DNA of 42,183 nt from contig DLMZ01000045.1 in the NCBI GenBank assembly GCA_002479415.1, forward strand, positions 71,215-113,397, given 5' to 3'. Within the stretch, counting starts at the first letter, position 1, and every line of letters starts with the position of its first letter. The stretch is from Firmicutes bacterium UBA7523. GTDB taxonomy: Bacteria; Bacillota; Dethiobacteria; Dethiobacterales; Dethiobacteraceae. This document shows positions 31,638 through 40,119 of the stretch, one piece after another. Position numbers and translations under genes: made by a program. Under the pieces are notes generated by a model, which ran no database searches, had not been told where the DNA came from, and saw nothing but the letters and a program-made list of their open reading frames with translations.

Positions 31638-32102
31638 ATGAAAATTGCAATTGCTAGTGACCATGGAGGATTTAAGCTAAAAAGCTATCTGGTTGCCTAC
31701 TTAAAAGAACGGGGATATTTATTGCAGGATTTCGGCGCTTCTTCAGAGGAATCTGTAGATTATCCGGATTTCGCGCTTAAGGTTGCGCAAGCAGTCTCTG
31801 GAGGGCAATGTGCACTGGGGATTATCTGTTGTGGTACCGGTGTGGGGGTCAGTATAGTAGCCAACAAAGTTCCCGGTATCCGGGCTGCCCATTGTCATGA
31901 TACATTCTCGGCCCGCATGTGCCGTGAGCATAACGATGCCAATATTTTAACGTTGGGGGAACGGGTCATTGGCGTCGGCTTGGCGGCAGAAGTAGTGGAA
32001 GCATTTTTGAATGGTAAATATGCCGGCGGGCGTCACGCTTGTCGTATAGATAAAATAATTGAAATAGAAGATAAGTATTTGCGCCGGGATGAAGGTCGCT
32101 AA
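31638..32102 (+). CDS. rpiB: ribose-5-phosphate isomerase B
   Basis: Interconverts ribose-5-phosphate and ribulose-5-phosphate. Family motifs are ASDHGGFKLK, the catalytic cysteine in GIICCGTGVGVSI, and HCHDTFSARMCREHNDANIL. The length is 154 residues. No Shine-Dalgarno sequence is evident in the 37 bases before the ATG, and the frame is open further upstream without another usual start codon, so translation may depend on ribosomes leaving ywlE. An allose-6-phosphate isomerase is the alternative, but the location favours RpiB. Confidence 0.94.
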   Translation: MKIAIASDHGGFKLKSYLVAYLKERGYLLQDFGASSEESVDYPDFALKVAQAVSGGQCALGIICCGTGVGVSIVANKVPGIRAAHCHDTFSARMCREHNDANILTLGERVIGVGLAAEVVEAFLNGKYAGGRHACRIDKIIEIEDKYLRRDEGR

Positions 32103-32113
32103 GGAGGAGCACA

Positions 32114-33349
32114 ATGTCGATATTGAACGAATTTGACCCGGATATAGCCCGGGCTATCAATCAGGAATACAACAGGCAGCAGAGCCATCTGGAACTTATT
32201 GCTTCGGAAAATTTGGTCAGCAAAGCTGTGTTGGAAGCGCAAGGATCGGTTTTGACAAATAAATATGCCGAAGGTTATCCAGGCAAGCGTTATTACGGCG
32301 GCTGCGAATTTGCGGACGTAGTCGAAACCTTGGCTATCGAGCGTGCATTGGATATATTCGGCGCCGACCATGCTAATGTTCAAGCCCACTCCGGAGCCAG
32401 CGCTAATTTGGCTGTCTATCTTGCCGCATTAAAGCCGGGGGACACCATACTGGGGATGAACCTCTCCCATGGCGGGCACTTAACTCATGGCAGTCCCGTT
32501 AATATTTCCGGGAAATATTTCAATGTTATCCCCTATGGCGTAGATAAAGACACCGGCCATCTCGATTATGATCAAGTGGAAGTATTGGCTAAAAAGCATA
32601 AACCCCGGATGATTGTGGCTGGAGCCAGCTCTTACTCCCGCATTATAGATTTTGCCGCTTTTCGTAGGATTGCGGACATGGTAGGCGCATGCTTAATGGT
32701 GGACATGGCTCACATAGCCGGTCTTGTTGCAGCCGGGCTTCATCCAAGCCCCGTTCCCCATGCGGAATTTGTCACCAGCACAACTCATAAAACTTTGCGT
32801 GGCCCCCGCGGTGGCTTAATTCTATGCCGCCAGGAATATGCGGCAGCTGTGGACAAAGCAATATTTCCTGGGTTGCAGGGAGGTCCCCTGATGCATGTTA
32901 TTGCCGCCAAAGCTGTTGCTTTCAAGGAAGCACAGCAGCAGGAATTTATTAAATATCAGCAGCAGGTTATCACTAACGCTAAAACGCTGGCGGAGCGTTT
33001 GATGGAGCACGGGTTTACCTTGGTTTCCGGCGGCACCGATAATCATTTAATGCTTCTAGACCTTCGCAGTAAGAAGCTTACCGGGAAAAAGGCTGAAAAG
33101 CTTTTAGATGAAGTAGGTATTACTGCTAATAAAAACACCATTCCCTACGACCCAGAAACGCCTTTTGTGACCAGCGGGTTGCGCATAGGGACTCCCACCG
33201 TTACCTCTCGGGGTATGAGTGAGGAGCATATGGAAATTATCGCTGATTTAATCAACGATATTTTAACAAATCCTGATAATGGGGAAATTAAGGAGCAGAC
33301 CAAGCTTAATGTCGCGAAGCTTTGTTCATCCTTCCCCGTGTATGCATAG
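32114..33349 (+). CDS. glyA: serine hydroxymethyltransferase
   Basis: PLP enzyme converting serine and tetrahydrofolate to glycine and methylene-tetrahydrofolate, the main source of one-carbon units. It shows SHLELIASENLVS, NKYAEGYPGKRYYGGCEF, and the PLP lysine in VTSTTHKTLRGPRGG. The length is 411 residues, standard for bacteria. AAGGAGG precedes the ATG. It comes directly after rpiB; in Bacillus ywlG lies between. It is followed by a dCMP deaminase gene, a functional neighbour because methylene-tetrahydrofolate is used to make dTMP. Confidence 0.97.
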   Translation: MSILNEFDPDIARAINQEYNRQQSHLELIASENLVSKAVLEAQGSVLTNKYAEGYPGKRYYGGCEFADVVETLAIERALDIFGADHANVQAHSGASANLAVYLAALKPGDTILGMNLSHGGHLTHGSPVNISGKYFNVIPYGVDKDTGHLDYDQVEVLAKKHKPRMIVAGASSYSRIIDFAAFRRIADMVGACLMVDMAHIAGLVAAGLHPSPVPHAEFVTSTTHKTLRGPRGGLILCRQEYAAAVDKAIFPGLQGGPLMHVIAAKAVAFKEAQQQEFIKYQQQVITNAKTLAERLMEHGFTLVSGGTDNHLMLLDLRSKKLTGKKAEKLLDEVGITANKNTIPYDPETPFVTSGLRIGTPTVTSRGMSEEHMEIIADLINDILTNPDNGEIKEQTKLNVAKLCSSFPVYA

Positions 33350-33384
33350 AATATTTATGTAGGGAAAGCAGAGAGGGTGAAACG

Positions 33385-33852
33385 ATGCGACCGTCGTGGG
33401 ATGCTTATTTTAAGGAAATTACAAAGGTGGTAGCTACCCGCTCTACCTGCCTGCGGCGTCAGGTAGGCGCCCTTATCGTTAAAGAAAAAAGAATTTTGGC
33501 TACCGGGTATAACGGAGCACCAAGTGGGTTGGCTCATTGTCAGTCTGTGGGCTGCATCCGCCAGGCTCATAACATTCCCTCGGGCGAAAGGCATGAGCTG
33601 TGTCGAGCTTTGCACGCCGAGCAAAACGCTATACTACAAGCGGCATTATACGGATTTTCTATTCAAGGGGCAACTATTTACTGCACCACACATCCCTGTG
33701 TAATGTGCGCTAAAATGATTATTAACACCGGCATGAAGGAGGTTGCCGTCATTGCGTCTTATCCGGATGAAATGGCTGTGGCTCTTCTTGAAGAGGCAGG
33801 AGTTACCGTCCGCTATTTAAACAGTGAAGGCTGTGAGATATCTCATGAGTAA
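33385..33852 (+). CDS. dCMP/cytidine deaminase family protein (ComEB-like)
   Basis: Zinc deaminase, most likely turning dCMP into dUMP for thymidylate synthesis. The zinc site is complete: HAEQNAI (His and catalytic Glu) and THPCVMCAKM (two Cys). An insert with further Cys/His (AHCQSVGCIR and RHELC) is typical of dCMP deaminases. The length of 155 residues fits ComEB. ATG 33385 follows GAGAGGGTGA; the frame runs back into glyA without support. The gene overlaps the next one by 8 bases. Confidence 0.9.
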   Translation: MRPSWDAYFKEITKVVATRSTCLRRQVGALIVKEKRILATGYNGAPSGLAHCQSVGCIRQAHNIPSGERHELCRALHAEQNAILQAALYGFSIQGATIYCTTHPCVMCAKMIINTGMKEVAVIASYPDEMAVALLEEAGVTVRYLNSEGCEISHE

Positions 33853-34996
33853 AAATCTTCACGCAATGGTTGTTTTCGGCACGCGTCCTGAAGCGATAAA
33901 AATGGCTCCGCTTGTTTTGGAGCTTCAGCGTACTGCAGGAATTAAAACATCGGTTTGCGTCACGGCGCAGCACCGGGAAATGCTTGACCAGGTATTGGAT
34001 ATTTTTAAAATTAAGCCGGAATATGATTTAAATATTATGCAGTCCGGACAGACTCTGGGCGAGATTACTACAAGAGCGCTTACCGGCCTGGAAAAAGTAT
34101 TCCGTGAGGCAAAGCCGGACATTGTATTTGTCCATGGTGACACGACTACTACTTTTGCTGGCGCATTAGCCGCATATTACAGCCAGATTCCTGTAGGCCA
34201 TGTGGAAGCAGGTTTGCGAACAGGACAAAAATATGCTCCCTTTCCCGAAGAGCTGAACCGGAAGCTTACCGGCGCCATAAGTGACCTGCATTTTGCACCA
34301 ACAGCCACAGCCAGGGAAAACCTGTTGCGGGAAAATGTTCCCGCCGAAGAAGTTTATATTACCGGCAATACCGTTATTGATGCACTCAAAGTGACCGTGA
34401 CCCCTAATTACCTTTTTTCCAGAGCAGAGCTAAACGATCTTCCAGAAAACAGACGGATTCTGCTGGTGGAAGCGCATCGTCGGGAGAATCTCGGTGCGCC
34501 TATGGAAGCTATTTGCCGCGCCATTAAGCTTATTGTGGAAGAACATGACGACATTGAGGTGGTTTTTCCTGTCCACAAGAATCCGGCTGTCCGGGAACCG
34601 GTCTATCGCCATTTGTCCGGGGTGGATAGAATTAACCTTATCGAGCCTCTGGATGTGGCTGATTTTCATAATCTAATGCAAAGATGTACTTTACTGCTTA
34701 CCGATTCCGGTGGTGTTCAGGAAGAAGCTCCGGCGTTGGGTCGGCCTGTACTTGTATTAAGGGAAGTTACAGAGAGGCCTGAAGCGGTGGCAGCAGGCAC
34801 GGCGGCTTTGGTTGGTGTAAATGAACAGCAAATATTTAATAGCGCAACAACATTGCTTAGAGACAAGGACGCTTATCTACAAATGGCTACAGCTGTAAAT
34901 CCCTATGGGGATGGCAATGCGGCAGCAAGGATTGTGGCTGCGATATGCTGGCGTTTCGGTCTGACTGATGTACGCCCCGCGGACTATCATCCGTAA
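33845..34996 (+). CDS. mnaA: UDP-N-acetylglucosamine 2-epimerase (non-hydrolysing)
   Basis: Interconverts UDP-GlcNAc and UDP-ManNAc, a precursor of teichoic-acid linkage units and other wall polymers. Family motifs are VFGTRPEAIKMAPL, HGDTTTTFAGALAAYY, HVEAGLRTG and LTDSGGVQEEAPALGRPVLVLREVTERPE. The length is 383 residues. ATG 33845 overlaps the end of the deaminase gene; a further in-frame ATG lies at 33866. In Bacillus mnaA is immediately upstream of the atp operon, and this window places it before the AtpI-like gene and the V-type ATPase. Confidence 0.94.
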   Translation: MSKNLHAMVVFGTRPEAIKMAPLVLELQRTAGIKTSVCVTAQHREMLDQVLDIFKIKPEYDLNIMQSGQTLGEITTRALTGLEKVFREAKPDIVFVHGDTTTTFAGALAAYYSQIPVGHVEAGLRTGQKYAPFPEELNRKLTGAISDLHFAPTATARENLLRENVPAEEVYITGNTVIDALKVTVTPNYLFSRAELNDLPENRRILLVEAHRRENLGAPMEAICRAIKLIVEEHDDIEVVFPVHKNPAVREPVYRHLSGVDRINLIEPLDVADFHNLMQRCTLLLTDSGGVQEEAPALGRPVLVLREVTERPEAVAAGTAALVGVNEQQIFNSATTLLRDKDAYLQMATAVNPYGDGNAAARIVAAICWRFGLTDVRPADYHP

Positions 34997-35018
34997 TAAT
35001 TATCTCATGAGGTGAGAT

Positions 35019-36038
35019 ATGTCTCATAATCTTCCCGGCGGCAAAGGCGGGCTGTATTTCTCCTTAGCCCTTAGTGTAACTTCTGTTGCAGTAATCTTGG
35101 CGTTTACGGTGGATGAAAACACGTTGGAGAGCGTCTTAAAGTTTAACCCTTCATTTTTGGCTTTGGCAGGCTTAATGGCTCTTTTCACCTGGATTCTGGA
35201 AGCCCTCCGTATTCGTAGTATAGCTAGGGCAATGGGCTACCACGGGCCTTTTCGTTTGCGCGATGCAGTTCGCGTTTTTCTGGTGACATATTTTTTTGCC
35301 GGAATGACGCCTATGGCTCTTGGCGAATGGCCGGCGCAGCTCTATACTCTGTGTCGCAGCGGCCTTTCTGCGGGAGAGGCAGCTGCGGTAGCACTTGTTC
35401 GAGGATTTTTTACAAAGCTTGTTTTTGTGACACTTGCCGCATTTTTGCTGTTTTTTGACGGCAGGGCAGCTGGCGGCACCGGCATAGTATTTCGCTTGTT
35501 CCGCTATACATTTTGGGCAATTACTGTTACTACGGGAATATACCTTTTGCTTCTCTGGCAGTCAGGCTTGGCTCATTCCTTACTAGAGAAACTGAATCGC
35601 TCCCATCGTTTTCAGGCGTTCTATGAGCGTCGGCCCCGTGTTCGCAGATTTATCGGTAAACTATTGACAGAAGCAGCCCAGTTTGAAGAGACGGTTCATC
35701 AATTCAGCCGCAAAAATACCTTGCTATTTTTACTACCCTTGCTATATACATTTTTTTTCTGGGGAGTCTTTTATGCCATAGGCCCCGTACTTTTGTTGGG
35801 GCTCGGTGTTTCCGTTGATATTCGCGCCGCAGTTACCTGGCAAATTATGATTATGTTAATGATACCTTATATTCCTGTCCCGGGCGGCAGTGGTGCTGCA
35901 GAGTTTGGCTTGGCCACTCTTTTTGCCGCTTTTGTGCCGTCTCATATCCTTGGCGTGTTTATTATTACATGGCGGTTTTTTACTTATTATTTATATATGA
36001 TTTCCGGCGGTGTCATTGCTTTTGGTGTGAGAAAGTGA
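35019..36038 (+). CDS. flippase-like / lysylphosphatidylglycerol synthase-type membrane protein (UPF0104)
   Basis: A 339-residue membrane protein with about eight transmembrane segments. Conserved parts are the EALRIRSIARAMG loop, FFAGMTPMALGEWPAQ and VPGGSGAAEFGLATL, the pattern of the YbhN/AglD-like group that includes the membrane domain of MprF. These proteins are thought to move lipids or lipid-linked sugars. It starts 22 bases after the epimerase gene, which hints at envelope polymer work. ATG 35019 follows GAGGTGAG. There is no synthase domain, so lysyl-lipid formation itself is not expected. Confidence 0.85.
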   Translation: MSHNLPGGKGGLYFSLALSVTSVAVILAFTVDENTLESVLKFNPSFLALAGLMALFTWILEALRIRSIARAMGYHGPFRLRDAVRVFLVTYFFAGMTPMALGEWPAQLYTLCRSGLSAGEAAAVALVRGFFTKLVFVTLAAFLLFFDGRAAGGTGIVFRLFRYTFWAITVTTGIYLLLLWQSGLAHSLLEKLNRSHRFQAFYERRPRVRRFIGKLLTEAAQFEETVHQFSRKNTLLFLLPLLYTFFFWGVFYAIGPVLLLGLGVSVDIRAAVTWQIMIMLMIPYIPVPGGSGAAEFGLATLFAAFVPSHILGVFIITWRFFTYYLYMISGGVIAFGVRK

Positions 36039-36080
36039 ATCGTAATGTTGCAGTAGTCTTTTACATGCAAAAAATAAATA

Positions 36081-36110
36081 TTGTGTAAATATTTCTAATC
36101 AGGGTACAAT
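36081..36110 (+). promoter_or_regulatory. possible sigma-A promoter of the ATPase operon
   Basis: TTGTGT (36081-36086) and TACAAT (36105-36110) are 18 bases apart. A start near 36117 gives a leader of about 130 bases before the AtpI-like gene. Confidence 0.5.
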
Positions 36111-36144
36111 TTTGAGAAGGGATTCCGGTAAACCTGTCGAATAT

Positions 36145-36186
36145 GAATATGGTCAATCAGGAGACAGGCACTCTTACACCATATTC
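36145..36186 (+). promoter_or_regulatory. leader hairpin of the ATPase operon
   Basis: GAATATGGT (36145-36153) and ACCATATTC (36178-36186) pair perfectly over a 24-base loop. Weaker complementarity of flanking bases (GGATTCC-like and GGAATTTC) may lengthen it. The function is unknown; it is not followed by a U-tract. Confidence 0.4.
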
Positions 36187-36249
36187 GCAGCTGGAATTTC
36201 AATAAAAGCCGTAATATTATTTCTACATATCTTAAAAGATGGTGTGTAA

Positions 36250-36453
36250 ATGTTTAAATCCGAAGATATGTCCAGCATAGGAGTGGCTATAAACTTAGCT
36301 CTCACAATTTCTTTACCGCTTGTTGGCGGTATTTTGCTGGGCCAATATCTCGGGCGCCGGTTTGACAATGAGTTCCTCACTATCTTGGCTGGGGTAATGG
36401 GGGGGCTTTTTGTGGGGTTTAGGCAAGCCATAAGGATGTTGCTTAAGAAGTAG
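36250..36453 (+). CDS. AtpI/AtpZ-like small membrane protein
   Basis: A 67-residue protein with two membrane helices (about 12-30 and 41-60) joined by a GQYLGRRFDNEF loop. That loop is the hallmark of the AtpI/AtpZ family, which is normally encoded just before F-type ATP synthase subunits and helps assemble the c-ring or supply Mg2+/Ca2+. Here it precedes V-type subunit genes. The ribosome site is weak. Its role with a V-type rotor is an open question. Confidence 0.8.
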   Translation: MFKSEDMSSIGVAINLALTISLPLVGGILLGQYLGRRFDNEFLTILAGVMGGLFVGFRQAIRMLLKK

Positions 36454-36549
36454 CTTCTCTGTGAACCTAACCCCTATTTACTGTGTCCTGCCGGAGCGGC
36501 CGCCGGCATCATTTAGATATTTTAATGAACTTGGAGGAGGTGAAGCATT

Positions 36550-36876
36550 TTGTTGGTGGAGATTATTAAAGATATCCGTACCGCAGAAGAGAAGGCGGAT
36601 GAAATTAAACGGCGTGCTCAGGCCGATGCGCGAAAAATCGTCCAGGAAGCTGAACTCAAAGCGGTGGAAATCTTTCAGCAAAGCGTAGCTGCGGCAGAAG
36701 CAGGAAGCCGTGAAATTATTGTTACGGCTGAAAAAGAAGGACAGAGCCAGGTTGTTCCTGTTCAGCAGCGTACGGCTGAGGAAATCCAACGAATTATAAG
36801 TGCTGCACGCAGTAAACAGGAATCAGCGATTTCGCTGGTTATGGAGAGGATTGTGAAAACTGATGGCGATAGCTAA
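36550..36876 (+). CDS. ntpF: V/A-type ATPase peripheral stalk subunit (H/NtpF type)
   Basis: A 108-residue, mostly helical, charged protein (EIIKDIRTAEEKADEIKRRA and onward) with long runs of Glu/Ala/Lys/Arg typical of the stalk coiled coil that pairs with subunit E. Sequence alone is weak evidence; the position before subunit I, as in the E. hirae ntp operon, makes the call. The start is TTG 36550 with GGAGGAGG nine bases upstream. It overlaps subunit I by 14 bases. Confidence 0.82.
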   Translation: MLVEIIKDIRTAEEKADEIKRRAQADARKIVQEAELKAVEIFQQSVAAAEAGSREIIVTAEKEGQSQVVPVQQRTAEEIQRIISAARSKQESAISLVMERIVKTDGDS

Positions 36877-38830
36877 AATGAAAAAGGTTTATCTCATCGC
36901 TCACCAGGCAGAAAAAGACAATGTCCTCGCCATACTGCAACAGGTAGGTGTTTTGGAGGTCGGTGACCTGCAGAGCAAAGATGCGGAAAATGAAGTTTGG
37001 GCCGAGATGGTGGAAAGCGACCAGGAGCAAGAAGCGCTGCAGGATTTGGAAAGCCGCTTGAGCGAAGTTCGCTTTTCCCTGGACTTTCTTCACCGCTATT
37101 ACCCTGCCAAAAAAAGCTTGATGGATTCCCTGGGAAGTGCAAAAGCCAGTATTGCAGTCGATGAGTTTTCCGGCAAAGCAGCTAAGTGGGCCCAAATTAG
37201 TGACGACGTTTACAAGGCTTTGCGTAAAGTAGACGAAAAACTGATGTCACTGCGTAATGAGGAAACACGCTTGCATAACCTTAAGCTGCAGTTGGCTCCC
37301 TGGGCCAAGCTGACGGCACCGTTGGAAGAAATTAAAACATCATTAGCAGTCCAATTTGAATTGGGAGTTCTTCCCTCGGCTGAATTGGGTCGTTGCCGTG
37401 AAGCCTTGATTTCTCTTGCGCCGGAGGGGTACTTAGAGGAAGTCAATGTCACCAGTGGTGAAGCCTTTGTTTTCCTAGCTTATGCTAAGGAAAGCGCAGA
37501 AGCTGTACAAGCTATGCTAAAACAGCATAACTACAACAAGCAGGTGTTTCCTCCTTTAACAGGAACTCCCGCTGAAAACCTGGCTAAAATCGAAAAAGAT
37601 TTAGTCGAAGCGTCCAAGCAGCGCGAAGAAGCGCTTGCCGGTGCGGGTAAGCAGGTTGAACATCGTGAAAGCATGAACTTTTACTATGATTACTTAGTGA
37701 TGGAGCGGGATAAGAAGCAGGTTGTGGGCAACTTTGCTCGTACCGGTAATTCATTCATTGTTGAAGGTTGGATTCGCGAAGAAGATTTGCCGGAGCTGGA
37801 TAAGCGTTTGTCGGCTGCTTGCGATACTGTTGAAGTAGTTTCTCGCAATCCGCTAGAAGGGGAGTTCTTCCCTGTGGCGCTGGAAAACAAAAAAACTTTT
37901 GCACCTTTTGAGTTTATTACTCAGCTTTACGGGACTCCAAGTCCACATGGGCTTGATCCAACCCCTGCATTAACGCCGTTCTTTATAGTCTTTTTCGGCT
38001 TGTGCATGACTGACGCTGGGTACGGTGTGGTTATTGCTCTCCTTGCCGCCCTTGGCTTATGGAAACTGAAGCTGGGCGATACGGGACGGAAGCTGATGTG
38101 GGTTCTTTTGGCCGGGGGCTTGTCTACCATTGTATTTGGTATGCTGGTAGGCGGAGTGTTTGGAGCAGAGATTTTAGGCGCTCCTTACCTGTTTAGCGCA
38201 CTGGTTGATCCCATTCGCATGTTAATTTACGCTTTAGCACTAGGCGTAATTCAGATTTTCTACGGTATGGCTATTAAGGCTTGGTGGAGTATTAGAGAAG
38301 GAAAAATTCTTGATGCAATTTTTGATCAGGGAATGTGGTATCTGCTAATTATTGGCCTGATCCTTTTAGGGGCCGTTCCTGATTTTGCTCAAGTCGGTAA
38401 AGTCATGTCTATAGCAGGTGCCGCTGGTTTGGTGCTCACTCAAGGAAGGACACAGCCCACGATTATCAAAAAGCTGCTCTCAGGGGTGTTGTCTCTCTAC
38501 GATATTACCGGGTATCTCAGTGATGTGCTTTCGTACTCTCGTTTGTTGGCTCTCGGTCTTGCCACCGGCGTTATCGCGTTGGCAATTAATACAATGGCTG
38601 GGTTGCTGGCAGGCTCGGTAGTAGGATTCATCGTCATGGTTATCATTCTCATCGGCGGGCACACATTTAACCTGGTAATTAATACGCTGGGTTCCTATAT
38701 TCATTCCAGCCGCTTACAGTATATCGAGTTCTATAACCGCTTCTACGAAGGCGGCGGCCGGACATTTGTCCCCTTCCGCTTAAATACACGACATGTGGAA
38801 GTCCAGCCTAAGTGGCAGGAAAACAAATAA
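36863..38830 (+). CDS. ntpI: V/A-type ATPase membrane subunit I
   Basis: The stator subunit (the V-type 'a' equivalent) that offers the ion half-channels to the rotor ring, 655 residues. The N-terminal half (about 1-340) is a soluble, coiled-coil-rich arm (KMKKVYLIAHQAEKDNVLAI start). The C-terminal half has about seven to eight transmembrane segments. The key arginine expected in the penultimate helix is in LSDVLSYSRLLALGLATG. LNTRHVEVQPKWQENK closes the protein. The gene overlaps subunit H by 14 bases, so the two are coupled. Confidence 0.93.
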   Translation: MAIAKMKKVYLIAHQAEKDNVLAILQQVGVLEVGDLQSKDAENEVWAEMVESDQEQEALQDLESRLSEVRFSLDFLHRYYPAKKSLMDSLGSAKASIAVDEFSGKAAKWAQISDDVYKALRKVDEKLMSLRNEETRLHNLKLQLAPWAKLTAPLEEIKTSLAVQFELGVLPSAELGRCREALISLAPEGYLEEVNVTSGEAFVFLAYAKESAEAVQAMLKQHNYNKQVFPPLTGTPAENLAKIEKDLVEASKQREEALAGAGKQVEHRESMNFYYDYLVMERDKKQVVGNFARTGNSFIVEGWIREEDLPELDKRLSAACDTVEVVSRNPLEGEFFPVALENKKTFAPFEFITQLYGTPSPHGLDPTPALTPFFIVFFGLCMTDAGYGVVIALLAALGLWKLKLGDTGRKLMWVLLAGGLSTIVFGMLVGGVFGAEILGAPYLFSALVDPIRMLIYALALGVIQIFYGMAIKAWWSIREGKILDAIFDQGMWYLLIIGLILLGAVPDFAQVGKVMSIAGAAGLVLTQGRTQPTIIKKLLSGVLSLYDITGYLSDVLSYSRLLALGLATGVIALAINTMAGLLAGSVVGFIVMVIILIGGHTFNLVINTLGSYIHSSRLQYIEFYNRFYEGGGRTFVPFRLNTRHVEVQPKWQENK

Positions 38831-38905
38831 GCTCAGCGCTCATGCAGGCTGTGCAAATATATAACCCAAAAATCAGACAGGGAACAAAAGGAGGCTAATT
38901 ATTTA

Positions 38906-39400
38906 ATGGAAGCTTTATTGCAAATGGAAGGTATTGGTTTAATTTTAGCTATTGTTGGAGCAGCTTTTGCTGTGTTGTTGGCGGGAATCGGTTCCGCTAT
39001 TGGTATTGGTGTTGTAGGCCAGGTGGCCGCAGGTGTTGTTACTGAGGATCCGGATAAGTTCGGTCCCACCCTCTTGCTGCAGGCTCTGCCCGGCACACAG
39101 GGTATTTACGGCTTGTTGACAGGCTTTTTGATTCTTCAGCGTACCGGTCTTATTGGTGGTGCACCCGCTGCATTAACTGCTTCTCAAGGGTTCGCCGTAT
39201 TATTTGCTGCTCTGCCCATCGCTTTTGTAGGCTTAATGTCAGCTATTGCCCAGGGTAAAGCTGCTGCCAGTGGTGTACTTTTAGTTGCAAAACGTCCTGA
39301 GGAACTTGGTAAGGCCATTATTTATGCTGTTATGGTCGAAACTTACGCTGTATTGGCGCTGCTGATGTCGATCATGATCCTCTTCAGCATCCAGTTTTAA
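38906..39400 (+). CDS. ntpK: V-type ATPase rotor-ring subunit K (16-kDa proteolipid), sodium-type
   Basis: A duplicated c-type subunit with four transmembrane helices, 164 residues. The ion-binding carboxylate is Glu145 (MVETYA) in the last helix; the first hairpin lacks an equivalent acid, as in E. hirae NtpK. The sodium ligands known from that protein have counterparts: Leu61, Thr64, Gln65 and Tyr68 in ALPGTQGIYG (same numbers), Gln116 in AIAQGK and Glu145 (each six further along, after a six-residue longer loop). It has a strong AAAGGAGG ribosome site. A high copy number per complex is expected. Confidence 0.95.
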   Translation: MEALLQMEGIGLILAIVGAAFAVLLAGIGSAIGIGVVGQVAAGVVTEDPDKFGPTLLLQALPGTQGIYGLLTGFLILQRTGLIGGAPAALTASQGFAVLFAALPIAFVGLMSAIAQGKAAASGVLLVAKRPEELGKAIIYAVMVETYAVLALLMSIMILFSIQF

Positions 39401-39413
39401 GGGGGGCTGCCTG

Positions 39414-40013
39414 ATGCCAGGAGCCGAGAAGCTCATTGAAAAAATCTTAGCGGAAGCCAACAGTCAGGCTGAAACAGTATTAGCCGAAGCAAAGCAGCGC
39501 GCGGCAGAGATTTCTGCCAAAGGAGAAAAAGAAGCTGAAGCTAAAAAGAAAAGCCTGCTGGAAAGCGCGAGAAATCAGGGCGAGGAAAGAATTCGCCGCG
39601 CCCACACCATCGCTGAGCTAGATGCCCGCAAGTCAATTCTGGCAGCGAAGGAACAAATGATTGAGGACACTTTTAAGCAAGCAATTGAGCGTTTGCAAAA
39701 AGTAGCTAATAAAGAGTATGAGGACATAATTTTGCCTATGCTCATTTCTGCAGCGGAAACGGGCACTGAAGAAGTTATCGTTGCTGCTGCCGACAAGGAG
39801 CGCTATACACCGGAATTATTGTCCAAAGCGAACAAAGCCCTGGAAGCTCAAGGGAAACAGGGCAAGCTAACTCTGTCTGCACAAACCCGTGAAGGGAAGG
39901 GCGGCTTTATCCTGCGTGCTGGTGACTTAGAAATCAACAGCACATTCGACGCCATATTGCGTATGCAGCTTGATAAGCTGGAGCCAGATGTTGCAGAAAT
40001 ACTATTTGCGTAA
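39414..40013 (+). CDS. ntpE: V/A-type ATPase stalk subunit E
   Basis: Peripheral stalk subunit, 199 residues. A long N-terminal helix (about 1-100), rich in Ala, Glu, Lys and Gln, is followed by a globular C-terminal domain that includes KGGFILRAGDLEINSTFDAIL, a typical subunit E stretch. It pairs with the H/NtpF protein to hold the catalytic head still. GGGGGGC precedes the ATG closely. The gene is followed by the largest gap in the operon (106 bases), which holds a stable hairpin. Confidence 0.92.
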   Translation: MPGAEKLIEKILAEANSQAETVLAEAKQRAAEISAKGEKEAEAKKKSLLESARNQGEERIRRAHTIAELDARKSILAAKEQMIEDTFKQAIERLQKVANKEYEDIILPMLISAAETGTEEVIVAAADKERYTPELLSKANKALEAQGKQGKLTLSAQTREGKGGFILRAGDLEINSTFDAILRMQLDKLEPDVAEILFA

Positions 40014-40052
40014 ACTTATTTAAGAAACTTATCGTGGTTGGTTTGAACGCAA

Positions 40053-40083
40053 GAAGTCGGAAAGCCGACGGCTCACCGACTTC
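40053..40083 (+). repeat. nested hairpin between ntpE and ntpC
   Basis: Outer arms GAAGTCGG (40053-40060) and CCGACTTC (40076-40083) enclose inner arms AGCCG (40063-40067) and CGGCT (40069-40073). It lies inside the operon and has no T-run, so it is more likely an RNA processing or stability element, or a dispersed repeat, than a terminator. Confidence 0.55.
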
Positions 40084-40119
40084 CCACTTCTGACCTCCAG
40101 TTGAAAGGAGGCTTGGAGC

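Noticed and set aside
36461..36688. 75-residue open frame between the AtpI-like and H genes
   Set aside because: It starts at a GTG with no good ribosome site and runs through the H subunit gene in another frame; the composition is that of a shadow reading.
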